NCBI RefSeq assembly: GCF_016918935.1
Contig: NZ_JAFFOB010000007.1
Coordinates: 186,001 to 250,000 of the forward strand
DNA length: 64,000 nt
DNA from: Roseitranquillus sediminis
Lineage (GTDB): Bacteria; Pseudomonadota; Alphaproteobacteria; Rhodobacterales; Rhodobacteraceae
Direction: 5' to 3'
The notes beneath the pieces are model-generated. The model had not been told where the DNA came from and ran no database searches. It worked only from the letters and a program-made list of their open reading frames with translations. Position 1 is the stretch's first letter. Each line of letters begins with the position of its first letter. Made by a program: the position numbers and the translations under genes. This document shows positions 7,385 to 16,114 of the stretch, piece by piece.

Positions 7385-9625
7385 ATGGCCGAAGCGACCG
7401 AGAGCGAGAGCCGCAAGCTGCTGGGCCGCCTGCGTGAGGCGCTGGCCGAGGACAGCGCCGGGCAGGCGCGCCTCGACCGGGTGGTGCAGATCATCGCCTG
7501 CTCGATGGCGACGGAGGTCTGCTCGATCTACCTCTTCCGCGACAGCGACACGCTGGAGCTCTGCGCGACCGAAGGGCTGAAGCCCGAGGCGGTTCACCAC
7601 ACCCGGATGCGCCTCGGCGAGGGCCTTGTAGGCCGTGTCGCCCGCACCGGGCAGATCATCAACGCGCCCGACGCGCCGGCCGAGCGCGGCTTTCGCTACA
7701 TGCCGGAGACGGGCGAGGAGAGGTTCTCGTCCTTCCTTGGCGTGCCAATCCAGCGGCTGGGCGAGCGGCTGGGCGTCCTCGTCGTCCAGTCCAAGTCCAA
7801 CCGCGAGTACACTGACGACGAGATCTACGCGCTGGAGGTCGTGGCCATGGTGCTGGCCGAGATGACCGAGCTCGGCGCCTTTCTGGGTGAGGGCGAGGCG
7901 CTGAGAGCGCGGCACCAGCAGCCGGTGGTCTTCCGCGGCGTCATGGGTCAGGAGGGCACCGCGATTGGTCACGTCTGGCTCCACGAGCCGCGCGTGGTCG
8001 TCACCAATCCCATCGCGGAGGACCCGCAGCGCGAGCTGGAGCGGCTGCGCGTGGCCATGGAGACGTTGCGCCGCACCGTCGACGGCATGGTCAACGCCGT
8101 CTCGCTGGTCGAGGGCGAGCAGCGCGAGGTGCTGGAGACCTACCGCCTCTTCGCGAACTCGCGCAGCTGGCTCAGCCGGATGGAGGAGGACATCTCGCGC
8201 GGCCTTTCCGCCGAGGCCGCCGTGGAGAAGGAGCAGTCGTCGGCCCGTACCCGGATGAAGCAGGTGCCGGACCCTTACCTGCGCGAGCGCCTGCACGACC
8301 TCGACGACCTGTCGAACCGCCTGCTGCGCATCCTGACCGGCCAGGGCAACGAGACCGGCGCGGAGATGCCGGAGGACCCGATCCTGGTCGCGCGCAACAT
8401 CGGGCCGGGTGAGCTGCTGGACTACGGTCGCAAGCTGAGGGGCGTGGTGCTCGAGGAAGGTTCGGTCGGCAGCCATGCCACGGTGGTGGCGCGGGCGCTT
8501 GCGATCCCGCTGGTCATCAACGCCGCCGGCATCACGACCGAGGCATTGAACGGCGACCTCATCACCGTCGACGGCGACCACGGCATCGTCCACCTCCGCC
8601 CCGAGGAGAACGTCCGGACGGTCTTCCGCGACAAGCTGGCGATGGACGCCAAGGCGCAGCGGCGCTATGACGACCTGCGGGACCAGCCGGCGCGGACGCT
8701 CGACGGGCGGGTGATCGAGCTGCACATGAACGCGGGCCTGATGGCCGACCTGCCGTCGCTGCACGGCTCGGGCGCCGAGGGTGTCGGCCTATTCCGCACC
8801 GAACTTCAGTTCCTGACCCGCAACAAGGTGCCGCGGCGTGGTGCCTTGGCCGCCCTTTACGCCCGGGTGATGGACGCCGCCGAGGGCAAGCGCGTCGTGT
8901 TCCGCACCCTCGACATCGGGTCGGACAAGGTGCTGCCCTACATGAAGCCGCAGGACGAGCCGAACCCGGCGATGGGCTGGCGCGCGATCCGTGTCGGCCT
9001 CGACAAGAAGGGCGTCATGCGGATGCAGCTGCAGGCGCTGATCCGCGCCGCGGGCGGGCGGCCGCTGACGGTGATGTTCCCGTTCATCGCCCAGTTCGAG
9101 GAGTTCAAAGAGGCGCGGCAGCACCTGCTCAGCGAACTCGAGCGGGAGGACAAGCTGGGCCACGTCCTGCCCGAGAGCGTCGAGATTGGCGCAATGCTCG
9201 AAACGCCCAGCATGGCCTTCGCGCCGCGGCAATTCTTCGAACTCGCGGACTTCATCTCGATCGGCGGCAACGACCTGAAGCAGTTTTTCTTCGCCGCCGA
9301 CCGCGAGAACGAGCGTGTGCGGCGCCGCTACGACACGCTGAACGTGAGCTTCCTCACCCTGATCGAGACGATCGTGGTGCGCTGCATCGGCACCGGCACG
9401 CCGCTTTCGTTCTGTGGCGAAGATGCGGGAAGGCCGCTGGAGGCGGTTTGCCTGACGGCGATGGGCGTGCGGTCGCTGTCGATGCGGCCAGCGTCGATCG
9501 GCCCCGTGAAGAGCCTTCTCAGGCGCGTCGACATCGAGGAGGCAAAGAAGGTGATCGATCGCGCCCGAGCGAGCGGCGAGCAGTCCGTGCGCTCGGCCGT
9601 CGCCGAATGGCTCAGGAACGCCTGA
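7385..9625 (+). CDS. ptsP: Phosphoenolpyruvate-protein phosphotransferase PtsP (EI-Ntr)
   Basis: A 746-residue cytoplasmic enzyme that starts the nitrogen phosphotransferase relay by taking phosphate from PEP. Order of domains: a GAF sensor domain (about 1-160), a PEP-utiliser N domain, the swivelling phosphohistidine domain with His364 in GSHATVVARA, and the PEP-binding TIM barrel (GVGLFRTELQFLTR; GGNDLKQFFFAADRENE). The GAF domain separates it from sugar-PTS enzyme I. The start at 7385 is the first ATG after the lysC stop. Its likely downstream partner PtsN is encoded at about 58 kb; no HPr-like gene is in the window. A hairpin follows the stop codon. Confidence 0.95.
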   Translation: MAEATESESRKLLGRLREALAEDSAGQARLDRVVQIIACSMATEVCSIYLFRDSDTLELCATEGLKPEAVHHTRMRLGEGLVGRVARTGQIINAPDAPAERGFRYMPETGEERFSSFLGVPIQRLGERLGVLVVQSKSNREYTDDEIYALEVVAMVLAEMTELGAFLGEGEALRARHQQPVVFRGVMGQEGTAIGHVWLHEPRVVVTNPIAEDPQRELERLRVAMETLRRTVDGMVNAVSLVEGEQREVLETYRLFANSRSWLSRMEEDISRGLSAEAAVEKEQSSARTRMKQVPDPYLRERLHDLDDLSNRLLRILTGQGNETGAEMPEDPILVARNIGPGELLDYGRKLRGVVLEEGSVGSHATVVARALAIPLVINAAGITTEALNGDLITVDGDHGIVHLRPEENVRTVFRDKLAMDAKAQRRYDDLRDQPARTLDGRVIELHMNAGLMADLPSLHGSGAEGVGLFRTELQFLTRNKVPRRGALAALYARVMDAAEGKRVVFRTLDIGSDKVLPYMKPQDEPNPAMGWRAIRVGLDKKGVMRMQLQALIRAAGGRPLTVMFPFIAQFEEFKEARQHLLSELEREDKLGHVLPESVEIGAMLETPSMAFAPRQFFELADFISIGGNDLKQFFFAADRENERVRRRYDTLNVSFLTLIETIVVRCIGTGTPLSFCGEDAGRPLEAVCLTAMGVRSLSMRPASIGPVKSLLRRVDIEEAKKVIDRARASGEQSVRSAVAEWLRNA

Positions 9626-9631
9626 AACGCA

Positions 9632-9658
9632 GGAAGGCCGCCCGTAGGACGGCCTTCC
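9632..9658. terminator. Hairpin between convergent ptsP and the repeat-protein gene
   Basis: A nine-base stem GGAAGGCCG/CGGCCTTCC encloses a nine-base loop that can form two more pairs. It starts 7 bp after the ptsP stop and lies 20 bp from the stop of the gene on the other strand, so it could terminate both. There is no clear T-run in either direction, which lowers the confidence. Confidence 0.6.
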
Positions 9659-9677
9659 GAAAGCGGTATGAGCGCTC

Positions 9678-10178
9678 TTATTGGTTGAGCACCGCGCGGA
9701 TACGATCTTCCTCGACACTCTCCGAGTCGCTGCTGGTATCGATGATGTAGAGCTCAGTCAGCTGCTCATCGGTCAGCGTTGCAACATCCACCTCAACTTC
9801 ATAGGTCTCGAGCATCTGCGACACCAGAGCGCGCAGCTGATTGCGCGGAAGCGTTACCGACACGGGCTCGACGTCCTCATCACCCTCCATCACGCGATAT
9901 GTGCGGATGCGGTTCGGTCTCGGCTCATTCCCAGCCACCTCGTCAATGACACGGTCTACACGCTCACGCTGGACGCTGCTCGAGTCCGTGCTGGTGAAGA
10001 TGAAGTAAAGCTGCGAAACCTGCTCCGAGGTCAGATCGTCAACCGTCACGTCGGTCGCGCCATACTCCGACAGCTCCTGCGAGACGAGTTCACGCAGCTG
10101 AGCGGTGTCGGCGTCTTGCGCAAAGGCAGCGCCAGTGGTGGCAAGCGCCAGTGCGGTGCTCAGCAGAATCCGTTTCAT
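9678..10178 (-). CDS. Secreted protein with two internal repeats, function unknown
   Basis: I do not recognise the family. The 166-residue product starts MKRILLSTALALATTGAAFA, a clear Sec signal peptide likely cut after AFA (residue 20). The mature part is two copies of a domain of about 50 residues (27-78 and 114-164). They share the pattern QLR-LVSQ-L, LT-EQ---LY-I-TS-DS-SV---R---V. The copies are joined by a short basic/acidic linker (RPNRIRTYRVMEGDEDVE). The mature protein is strongly acidic and has no Cys. The ATG at 10178 is preceded by GGAAGGA at good distance. It stands alone between convergent ptsP and an EcsC gene. Probably periplasmic; no enzymatic motif is visible. Confidence 0.8.
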   Translation of the reverse strand: MKRILLSTALALATTGAAFAQDADTAQLRELVSQELSEYGATDVTVDDLTSEQVSQLYFIFTSTDSSSVQRERVDRVIDEVAGNEPRPNRIRTYRVMEGDEDVEPVSVTLPRNQLRALVSQMLETYEVEVDVATLTDEQLTELYIIDTSSDSESVEEDRIRAVLNQ

Positions 10179-10307
10179 GTCAATCCTTCCTTCCATTGGC
10201 TTAAAGCGCGCGCCATGCGGCCAGCCCCACAGCGTTTACGGTGCGATAACAATCGACGCACGAATCGGTTCCGCAGCGAGCCGGTCCTGGCGAAACGGTG
10301 GAATTTT

Positions 10308-11102
10308 TCAGGGCCGCTGAGCCTGCAGGCCGTCAGACGCCTCGCCCAGGCGCATGCGGAACTCCTCGACCAGCGTGGCGTGGTCGTAGTCGCTCTCGAT
10401 CGCCAGCCGCTTCAGGCCGAAGTAGACGTGCGCCATCTCCTGGTAGTAGCTGGTGAAGGACCAGTTGATCGCGGCGCCCGCCGCGGCGCCCAGCACCGGC
10501 ACCGCCTGGGCCGCCAGCTTCTGGCCCAGCACCGCACCTAGACGCGGCGCAAGCCTCGTGATCAGCCCGCTGATCGAGGCGCCGGTCAGCGATACCCGCG
10601 CGGCGAGAAAGGCGACGTCAGCCCCGTCGTCCCGCTCGAGCGGGCCGGAGGCTGCGAACACCTGCAGGCAATCCATTCGCACGGCCGGATCGGCGGGATC
10701 GAAGCCGTGCTCGGAGGCGATCCCCTGTATTGCGCGGAGCAGGACGGTGGTGGTGACCGGCAGTTCGGCCATGGCGGTTGGCAGGCCGCCCATTCCGCCC
10801 ACCGCGCCCATCGCCGTCGTGAGGGCGGTGTTGAGCCAATCGCTCGTGTCCGGCACGCGGCTACGCGACCGGGCGGCGGCGTCCGCGGCGATCTCGAGCG
10901 CTCGGCGCGTTGCGCCCTCGAGGTTCAGACGAACCTCGGCCGGCAAGCGCCGCAGCAGGGTCTCCGCGCGCCCGCCGAGCATCGTGATGACCTGCATCCC
11001 GACCCCTTCGGCCGCTCGGTGGCGCCGCACCAGATCGTCCAGCGCCCGCGACGTCGCCTCGTCAAGGGGACCGCTCACCGTCATGTCTCCAGCCTTCGTC
11101 AT
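10308..11102 (-). CDS. EcsC family protein
   Basis: A 264-residue protein of the EcsC family, named after a Bacillus protein encoded beside an ABC transporter; the biochemical role is unknown. The N-terminal half is helical and charged. The centre has Gly/Ala-rich amphipathic segments (GAVGGMGGLPTAMAELPVTTTVLLRA...) followed by LGQKLAAQAVPVLGAAAGAAINW, the typical EcsC pattern, and the C-terminus carries YYQEMAHVYFGLKRLA. The ATG at 11102 overlaps the stop of the acetyltransferase gene (ATGA); a second ATG at 11084 is possible. Confidence 0.85.
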   Translation of the reverse strand: MTKAGDMTVSGPLDEATSRALDDLVRRHRAAEGVGMQVITMLGGRAETLLRRLPAEVRLNLEGATRRALEIAADAAARSRSRVPDTSDWLNTALTTAMGAVGGMGGLPTAMAELPVTTTVLLRAIQGIASEHGFDPADPAVRMDCLQVFAASGPLERDDGADVAFLAARVSLTGASISGLITRLAPRLGAVLGQKLAAQAVPVLGAAAGAAINWSFTSYYQEMAHVYFGLKRLAIESDYDHATLVEEFRMRLGEASDGLQAQRP

Positions 11103-11617
11103 TCCGGAAGAATGGGGCCGCGCGTCTCCGGCGGCAAGCCATCGCACCAGCGCCGGACCTCGCCCGCCACACCGCTCCATGCGCCGGGCACCAGCGCGTG
11201 GCCGAGGACACGGTCGGGATTCGTCGGTGGCGGCATCTCGACGCCGCTGAGCCGCTCGAAGCCGAAGCGCCCGTAGTAGGGCGCGTCGCCCACCAGCATC
11301 ACGCGCTCCCACTCGGGTGCCGCGCGCGCCATGGCCTCGCGGATCAGCAGCCCGCCCAGCCCTTCGCCCTGCCGCGTCGGGTGCACCGCGACGGGCCCGA
11401 GCAGCAGCGCCGGCGCCGCGCCCACCCGCACCGGCCAGTGCCGGATCGCCGCGGCCAGCGCGCCCCGGTCCCGAGCCACGAGGCAGAGCGGTGCCACCGG
11501 AGGAACTCCATCCCGCAGGCGATAGGAGGAGAGCGCTTCGCGCCCGGGCGCGAAGCAAAGGTCATAAAGCGCCTCGACCTCCCACCAGTCGCGCTCGGTT
11601 TCCTCGTGGAGTTGCAC
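11099..11617 (-). CDS. GNAT family N-acetyltransferase
   Basis: A 172-residue acyl-CoA-dependent acetyltransferase of the YhbS-like branch. The acetyl-CoA site is seen in LLGPVAVHPTRQGEGLGGLLI, with the R/Q-x-x-G-x-G/A loop, and the C-terminal GDAPYYGRFGFE segment is typical of this branch. The start is GTG at 11617. The substrate is unknown. It is translationally coupled to the EcsC gene downstream and divergent from the flavin reductase gene. Confidence 0.88.
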   Translation of the reverse strand: MQLHEETERDWWEVEALYDLCFAPGREALSSYRLRDGVPPVAPLCLVARDRGALAAAIRHWPVRVGAAPALLLGPVAVHPTRQGEGLGGLLIREAMARAAPEWERVMLVGDAPYYGRFGFERLSGVEMPPPTNPDRVLGHALVPGAWSGVAGEVRRWCDGLPPETRGPILPE

Positions 11618-11689
11618 CGCCTGCCCCAGTTGAAGCTGGAATCGCCCCTAGCACGCGTCTAGGTGCATTTGGAACTGCAAGGAGACCAG

Positions 11690-12298
11690 ATGTTCTACCG
11701 CCCGGAGGATGGCCACGGCCTGCCGCACAACCCGTTCAACGCCGTCGTCTCGCCACGGCCGATCGGCTGGATCGCGACGCGCGGCGCCGACGGGTCTGAC
11801 AATCTCGCGCCCTACTCCTTCTTCAACGCCGTCGCCTACGTGCCACCGCAGGTGATGTTCGCCTCGACCTCGGCCAAGGAGGATCGCGACGGCACCAAGG
11901 ACAGCGTCTCGAACATCCGCGACACGGGCGTCTTCTGCGTCAACATCGTCGAGTATGCCATGCGGGACGTGATGAACGTCTCCTCTGGCCCGTGGCCGCG
12001 CGAGGTGGACGAGTTCGCCAAGGCCGGCATCGAGCGGGCGGACTGCCATACGATCCCCTGCTCGCGCGTGGCGGGTGCACCGGCCAACCTCGAGTGCCGC
12101 CTGACGCAGATCGTAAAGCTTCCGGGCGAGGCGAATTTCGTCGTTTTTGGCGAGGTCGTGGGCGTCCATCTGCGCGACGACTGCATCGTGGATGGCCGCT
12201 TCGACGTGCTGCGGTACGAGCCGCTGGCCCGGCTCGGCTACCGCGACTATGCGCGGGTGAGCGAACTGTTCAGCCTCAAGCGCCCGGGAGAGAGCTAG
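11690..12298 (+). CDS. Flavin reductase-like FMN-binding protein
   Basis: A 202-residue protein of the flavin reductase/DIM6-NTAB family. The conserved features are SPRPIGWIATRG near residue 30, the phosphate-binding NLAPYSFFNAVAYVPPQVMF stretch and the TGVFCVNIVEY segment. These proteins bind FMN and use NAD(P)H to reduce flavin or act as flavoprotein oxidoreductases; partner and substrate are unknown. ATG at 11690 is chosen since AAGGAG stands seven bases upstream. It precedes a VOC gene by about 60 bp and mtnP after that, all on one strand. Confidence 0.9.
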   Translation: MFYRPEDGHGLPHNPFNAVVSPRPIGWIATRGADGSDNLAPYSFFNAVAYVPPQVMFASTSAKEDRDGTKDSVSNIRDTGVFCVNIVEYAMRDVMNVSSGPWPREVDEFAKAGIERADCHTIPCSRVAGAPANLECRLTQIVKLPGEANFVVFGEVVGVHLRDDCIVDGRFDVLRYEPLARLGYRDYARVSELFSLKRPGES

Positions 12299-12360
12299 GC
12301 GCCTTTCCCCTGCCGCCCGCTTGGCCTAGGGTGCGGCCTGTTTTTCCAGAGGAGCACCGG

Positions 12361-12774
12361 ATGGCCGACGCAGAACGAGCCGAGAGCGTATTCATCAACC
12401 TGCCCGTCGGCGACGTCGCGCGCTCGCAGGCGTTTTTCGAGAGCCTCGGCTTCGAGGCCGACCCGCGCTTCTCGGCCGAGGATCGCGCCGCCTGTATCGT
12501 GCTCTCCGGCACCGTGTCGGCCATGCTTTTGAGCCGAGAGACGTTCGGCGCCGTCTCTCCGAAGCCGGTGGCCAACACGGCGACCATGTCGGCCGTGCTG
12601 ACCTGCCTGCGCGTCGACGGGCGCGAGCGGATCGACCGGATCATGGACGCCGCTCTCGAGTCCGGCGCGACCGAATCGCGGCCGCCCCGCGACCAGGAGC
12701 GCGTCTACTCCCGTGCCTTCGAGGACCCCGACGGCAACGTATGGGAGCTCCTCTGGGTCGATGGCGATGCCTGA
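12361..12774 (+). CDS. VOC (glyoxalase/bleomycin-resistance fold) family protein
   Basis: A 137-residue protein with two beta-alpha-beta-beta-beta modules of the vicinal oxygen chelate superfamily. It begins FINLPVGDVARSQAFFESLGF and ends AFEDPDGNVWELLWVD, where the last Glu is a usual metal ligand; an Asn stands where another VOC ligand often lies. Members include glyoxalases, dioxygenases and fosfomycin/bleomycin resistance proteins. No specific activity can be assigned. GGAG lies upstream of ATG 12361. The stop overlaps the start of mtnP by several bases, so the two are coupled. Confidence 0.88.
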   Translation: MADAERAESVFINLPVGDVARSQAFFESLGFEADPRFSAEDRAACIVLSGTVSAMLLSRETFGAVSPKPVANTATMSAVLTCLRVDGRERIDRIMDAALESGATESRPPRDQERVYSRAFEDPDGNVWELLWVDGDA

Positions 12775-13666
12775 CGCCTTCCTCGGCGTCATCGGAGGGT
12801 CGGGCCTCTACGACATCCCGGGCCTCGAGGAGGCGCGGTGGCAGCGGGTCGAGACACCTTGGGGCGAGGCCTCCGATCAGATCCTGACAGGTCTCCTCGA
12901 CGGTCTTCGGATCGCGTTCCTGCCGCGGCACGGACGCGGCCACCGCCTCAGCCCCTCGACCGTGCCTTACCGCGCCAACGTCGACGCGTTGAAGCGGATC
13001 GGCGTCACCGACCTCGTCAGCGTCTCGGCCTGCGGCTCCTACCGCGAGGACTTGGCGCCGGGCGACTTCGTCGTCGTGGACCAGTTTGTCGACCGGACGA
13101 GCGGGCGCGACCGCTCCTTCTTTGGCACCGGCTGCGTCGCGCATGTCAGCCTCGCGCACCCGACCTGCGCCCGGCTGGGCCGGCTCTGCGCCGAAGCGGC
13201 CGAAGAGGCCGGCGCGCGGGTGCATCGCGGCGGCACCTACCTCGCCATGGAGGGGCCGCAGTTCAGCACGGCGGCGGAATCGCGCCTCTTCCGCGAGGCC
13301 TTCGGCTGCGACGTCGTGGGCATGACCAACATGCCCGAGGCGCGCCTCGCCCGCGAGGCGGAGGTCTGCTATGCGAGCGTCGCGATGATCACCGACTACG
13401 ACAGCTGGCACCCCGGCCATGGTGCCGTCGAGGTTGCGGACATCCTGCGCGTCCTGTCGGACAACGCGGCCAAGGCGACGCGCCTCGTCGCAGCAATGCC
13501 GCAAAGGCTGCCGCGCGAACGGGCGCCGTGCGACGAGACGTGCGACCGGGCGCTCGACCACGCCATCCTCACCGCGCCCGCTGCCCGCGACCCTCAGGTG
13601 ACCGCGCGGCTGTCGGCGGTGGCGGGACGAGTCCTCCACGGCGGTCCTGGTACGCCGAGACCGTGA
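12761..13666 (+). CDS. mtnP: S-methyl-5'-thioadenosine phosphorylase
   Basis: A protein of about 301 residues that cleaves methylthioadenosine with phosphate to adenine and methylthioribose-1-phosphate, in methionine salvage and polyamine metabolism. Family motifs are VIGGSGLYDIPG at the N-terminus, FLPRHGRGH, AMEGPQFSTAAESRLFR in the middle and MTNMPEARLAREAEVCYA with ITDYDSWHPGH, which hold the phosphate and base sites. ATG codons at 12761 and 12767 are both in frame and overlap the VOC gene end; either could be used. Other methionine-salvage genes are not nearby. Confidence 0.95.
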   Translation: MAMPDAFLGVIGGSGLYDIPGLEEARWQRVETPWGEASDQILTGLLDGLRIAFLPRHGRGHRLSPSTVPYRANVDALKRIGVTDLVSVSACGSYREDLAPGDFVVVDQFVDRTSGRDRSFFGTGCVAHVSLAHPTCARLGRLCAEAAEEAGARVHRGGTYLAMEGPQFSTAAESRLFREAFGCDVVGMTNMPEARLAREAEVCYASVAMITDYDSWHPGHGAVEVADILRVLSDNAAKATRLVAAMPQRLPRERAPCDETCDRALDHAILTAPAARDPQVTARLSAVAGRVLHGGPGTPRP

Positions 13667-13811
13667 TACCCGCTCCGGTTTAGCCCGACGCGATAACGGG
13701 ACGTTGCGACCGCCAGCGAAATGAATGGCGACAGGATGCAACCATTCGTGAAACGGCGCGTTAGCCCTTCATCTGCTGCTTGCACAGTTCGGATGCACAC
13801 CGACACTCGCA

Positions 13812-13843
13812 GACGGGCATGTTCGTCATCGGGCATGCCCGTC
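13812..13843. terminator. Perfect 10-bp inverted repeat at the end of the FAD oxidase gene
   Basis: GACGGGCATG and CATGCCCGTC are separated by 12 bases. The right arm overlaps the stop codon of the minus-strand FAD dehydrogenase. It lies in the 175-bp gap between convergent mtnP and that gene. A transcription end is the simplest reading, but there is no T-run. Confidence 0.4.
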
Positions 13844-15257
13844 ACGCGTTCCTGAGCATCGCTCCTGGGTTCATTATGCCGAGCGGATCGAGCGCGGCCT
13901 TGATCCGGCGCATCGCGTCCAGCTTCGCAGGGTCCCCGTAGCGCTCCAGATCGTCCACCTTCAGCCGCCCCACGCCATGTTCCGCACTGAACGAGCCCTC
14001 GTGCGACTGCACGAGGTCGTGGATGACGCGGCTGATCTCGGCCGCGCGAGGCCTGTAGGCGTCGCGCTTCTCGCCCTTCGGCGGGAAGATGTTGTAGTGC
14101 AGGTTGCCGTCGCCGAGATGGCCGAAGACGTTGATGCGGAAGGGACCGAGCGCCTCGACCGCCGGGCCGGCTGCGTCGAGGAAGCGCGGAACCTCGCCCA
14201 GCGGCAGGCTGATGTCGTGCGACGCGATAGCCCCGATCTCGCGGTTCGCCTCCGGGATGGTGTCGCGCAGAGTCCAGAAATCCTGCCGCTGCGCGCCGCT
14301 CTGGGCGATGACGCCGTCGAGGGCGAGATCCCGCTCGAAGGCGTCCGCGAAGAGCTCCTCCAACACCGCGTCCGGATCCTGGCCCGCCGGCAGACCGAGG
14401 TCGATCAGCACGCACCATTCCGGTGCCTCATCGAAGGGCTGCCGCACGTCGAAGCCCATCTCGCGCAGGAACTTCAGCCCCACGCCCGAGATCAGCTCGA
14501 AGGCGGAGATGCCGCCCGCCATCATATCCTGCGCGAGACCCAGGAGGTCGAGCGCGGTATCCGGCCCCGGTACCACGATCATTGCCGCTCCCTCGCGCGC
14601 GGGACGCGGAAAGAGCCGCAGCGCTGCGGCGGTGATGATGCCGAGCGTCCCCTCGGCCCCGACGAGGAGGTGCCTGAGGTCGTAGCCGGTGTTGTCCTTT
14701 CGCAGGCGCCGCAGTCCGTGCCAGATCTGTCCGTCCGGCAGCACCGCCTCGAGCCCCAGCACCAGGTCGCGCGCATTGCCGTAGCGCAGCACATTGGCGC
14801 CGCCCGCGTTGGTGGCAAGCAGCCCACCTATCCGCGCCGACCCCTGGCTGCCGAGCGAAAGGGGAAAGAGACGCTCCGCCTCCTGCGCCGCCGCCTGGAC
14901 GTCGCTGAGCACCGCGCCCGCCTCGGCCACGATCACGTTCTCGCGCGGCAGGACCTCGCGCACCGCACGCATCCGCTCGAGGGAAAGGACCAGCGGCGCC
15001 GGCCCGTCCTGCAGGAGTTGCCCACCCACCAGCCCGGTGCCGCCGCCATAGGGCACCACGCCAACCCGCGCCTCGCCCGCGACACGAATGGCCTCGGCCA
15101 CTTCCTCGGTGTTCGCGGGCGCCACGACAAGACCGGCCTGCCCGCGCCAGGTGCCTCGCGGCTCGGAGAGGTAGGCCGCCGGGTCGCGGAACGCGGCCTC
15201 CGGCAGGCGCGCCCTCAGCCGCTCGCACAGCGCGTCGTCTACGGGATTGAGGCTCAC
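13842..15257 (-). CDS. FAD-linked D-2-hydroxyacid dehydrogenase (GlcD/D-2-hydroxyglutarate type)
   Basis: A 471-residue flavoprotein with an N-terminal FAD-binding_4 (PCMH) domain and a C-terminal FAD-oxidase_C domain. Visible landmarks are VVPYGGGTGLVGGQ, GSARIGGLLATNAGG, DLRHLLVGAEGTLGIITAA, and the metal-site FGHLGDGNLHYN, ending with KAALDPLGIMNPGAML. The family oxidises D-lactate, glycolate or D-2-hydroxyglutarate and passes electrons to a carrier such as an electron-transfer flavoprotein or quinone. Which substrate is used cannot be told. The GTG start at 15257 overlaps the stop of the MBL-fold gene (GTGA). Confidence 0.9.
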   Translation of the reverse strand: MSLNPVDDALCERLRARLPEAAFRDPAAYLSEPRGTWRGQAGLVVAPANTEEVAEAIRVAGEARVGVVPYGGGTGLVGGQLLQDGPAPLVLSLERMRAVREVLPRENVIVAEAGAVLSDVQAAAQEAERLFPLSLGSQGSARIGGLLATNAGGANVLRYGNARDLVLGLEAVLPDGQIWHGLRRLRKDNTGYDLRHLLVGAEGTLGIITAAALRLFPRPAREGAAMIVVPGPDTALDLLGLAQDMMAGGISAFELISGVGLKFLREMGFDVRQPFDEAPEWCVLIDLGLPAGQDPDAVLEELFADAFERDLALDGVIAQSGAQRQDFWTLRDTIPEANREIGAIASHDISLPLGEVPRFLDAAGPAVEALGPFRINVFGHLGDGNLHYNIFPPKGEKRDAYRPRAAEISRVIHDLVQSHEGSFSAEHGVGRLKVDDLERYGDPAKLDAMRRIKAALDPLGIMNPGAMLRNA

Positions 15258-16066
15258 TCCGCCGCCAGCCGTTCGGGTTCCAGAACTACCACGGTGGGCC
15301 GGTCGGGCAGGGTCCTGAGGCTCACGACAAGGCTCGACTCGCCGGGCCGCTCGATCTGGAATTCGTCCGACATTCCGATCAGAAAGCGATCGAGCGACCC
15401 GCGCCCGAACCAGTGCATCGGGATCACGACGGACGAGCGCAGCCGCTGGAGCGTCCTGATCATTGTCGGCAGGTCGAGCGTGAGGCCGCCATCGACGGGC
15501 GCCATGACGACGTCCAGCCGGCCCAGCGCCGCGTACTGCGCCGCATCCGGCTCGTGGTGAAGGTGGCCGAGATGGCCGATGCAGAGCCCCTCGACCTCGA
15601 AGACGAAGATCGAGTTGCCGTACTTCTCGACGGTATCGCCCCACGAACGGATGTCGGTCGGCACGTTGCGCACCAGCATCTCGCCCAGGTCGAGGTAATG
15701 CTCGTTCGGGGCGGCCCCGTCGCCCCAGCCGCGCAGTGCGTGCGGGATCGCCGGATCGGGATTCGGGGTCCAGTGCGTCCCGTGGGCGTGGTTCATGGTA
15801 ACGACGTCGGGGACAAGAGCGGTCGTCCCGATGAAGCCCGTGTAGTCGGTCACCGCGGAGAGGCCGCGCGGCGTCTGCAGCAGGAACATCGCGTGATCGA
15901 TGTAGCTAATCCTGACGGAGAAATCCGGCACCGGCTCCGTGTAGGAGGCAGGCTGCACGTAGCGCAGCCCCGGCGCCTCGGCGATGGCGATGCAATGGCT
16001 GGGGCGGCGCTCCTGCGCCGCCGCCGCGCCGGCGGCGAGGATCAGAAAGAGCGTGAGGCGGATCAT
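15254..16066 (-). CDS. Exported metallo-beta-lactamase-fold protein with an altered metal motif
   Basis: A 270-residue protein with an N-terminal signal peptide (MIRLTLFLILAAGAAAAQ), so probably periplasmic. The fold resembles UlaG-type MBL hydrolases: SYIDHAMFLLQTPRG, then VTMNHAHGTHW in place of the usual HxHxDH, GHLGHLHHEP, and a late VVIPMHWF His. The canonical Asp of the first metal motif appears replaced by Thr (HAHGTH), so metal binding and hydrolase activity are uncertain. It is coupled to the FAD dehydrogenase downstream. The function is unknown. Confidence 0.82.
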   Translation of the reverse strand: MIRLTLFLILAAGAAAAQERRPSHCIAIAEAPGLRYVQPASYTEPVPDFSVRISYIDHAMFLLQTPRGLSAVTDYTGFIGTTALVPDVVTMNHAHGTHWTPNPDPAIPHALRGWGDGAAPNEHYLDLGEMLVRNVPTDIRSWGDTVEKYGNSIFVFEVEGLCIGHLGHLHHEPDAAQYAALGRLDVVMAPVDGGLTLDLPTMIRTLQRLRSSVVIPMHWFGRGSLDRFLIGMSDEFQIERPGESSLVVSLRTLPDRPTVVVLEPERLAAE

Positions 16067-16114
16067 GCGGTCTCCAGACTGACAGCGCGGATCATAGCAC
16101 GCTCCGGCGCAACG

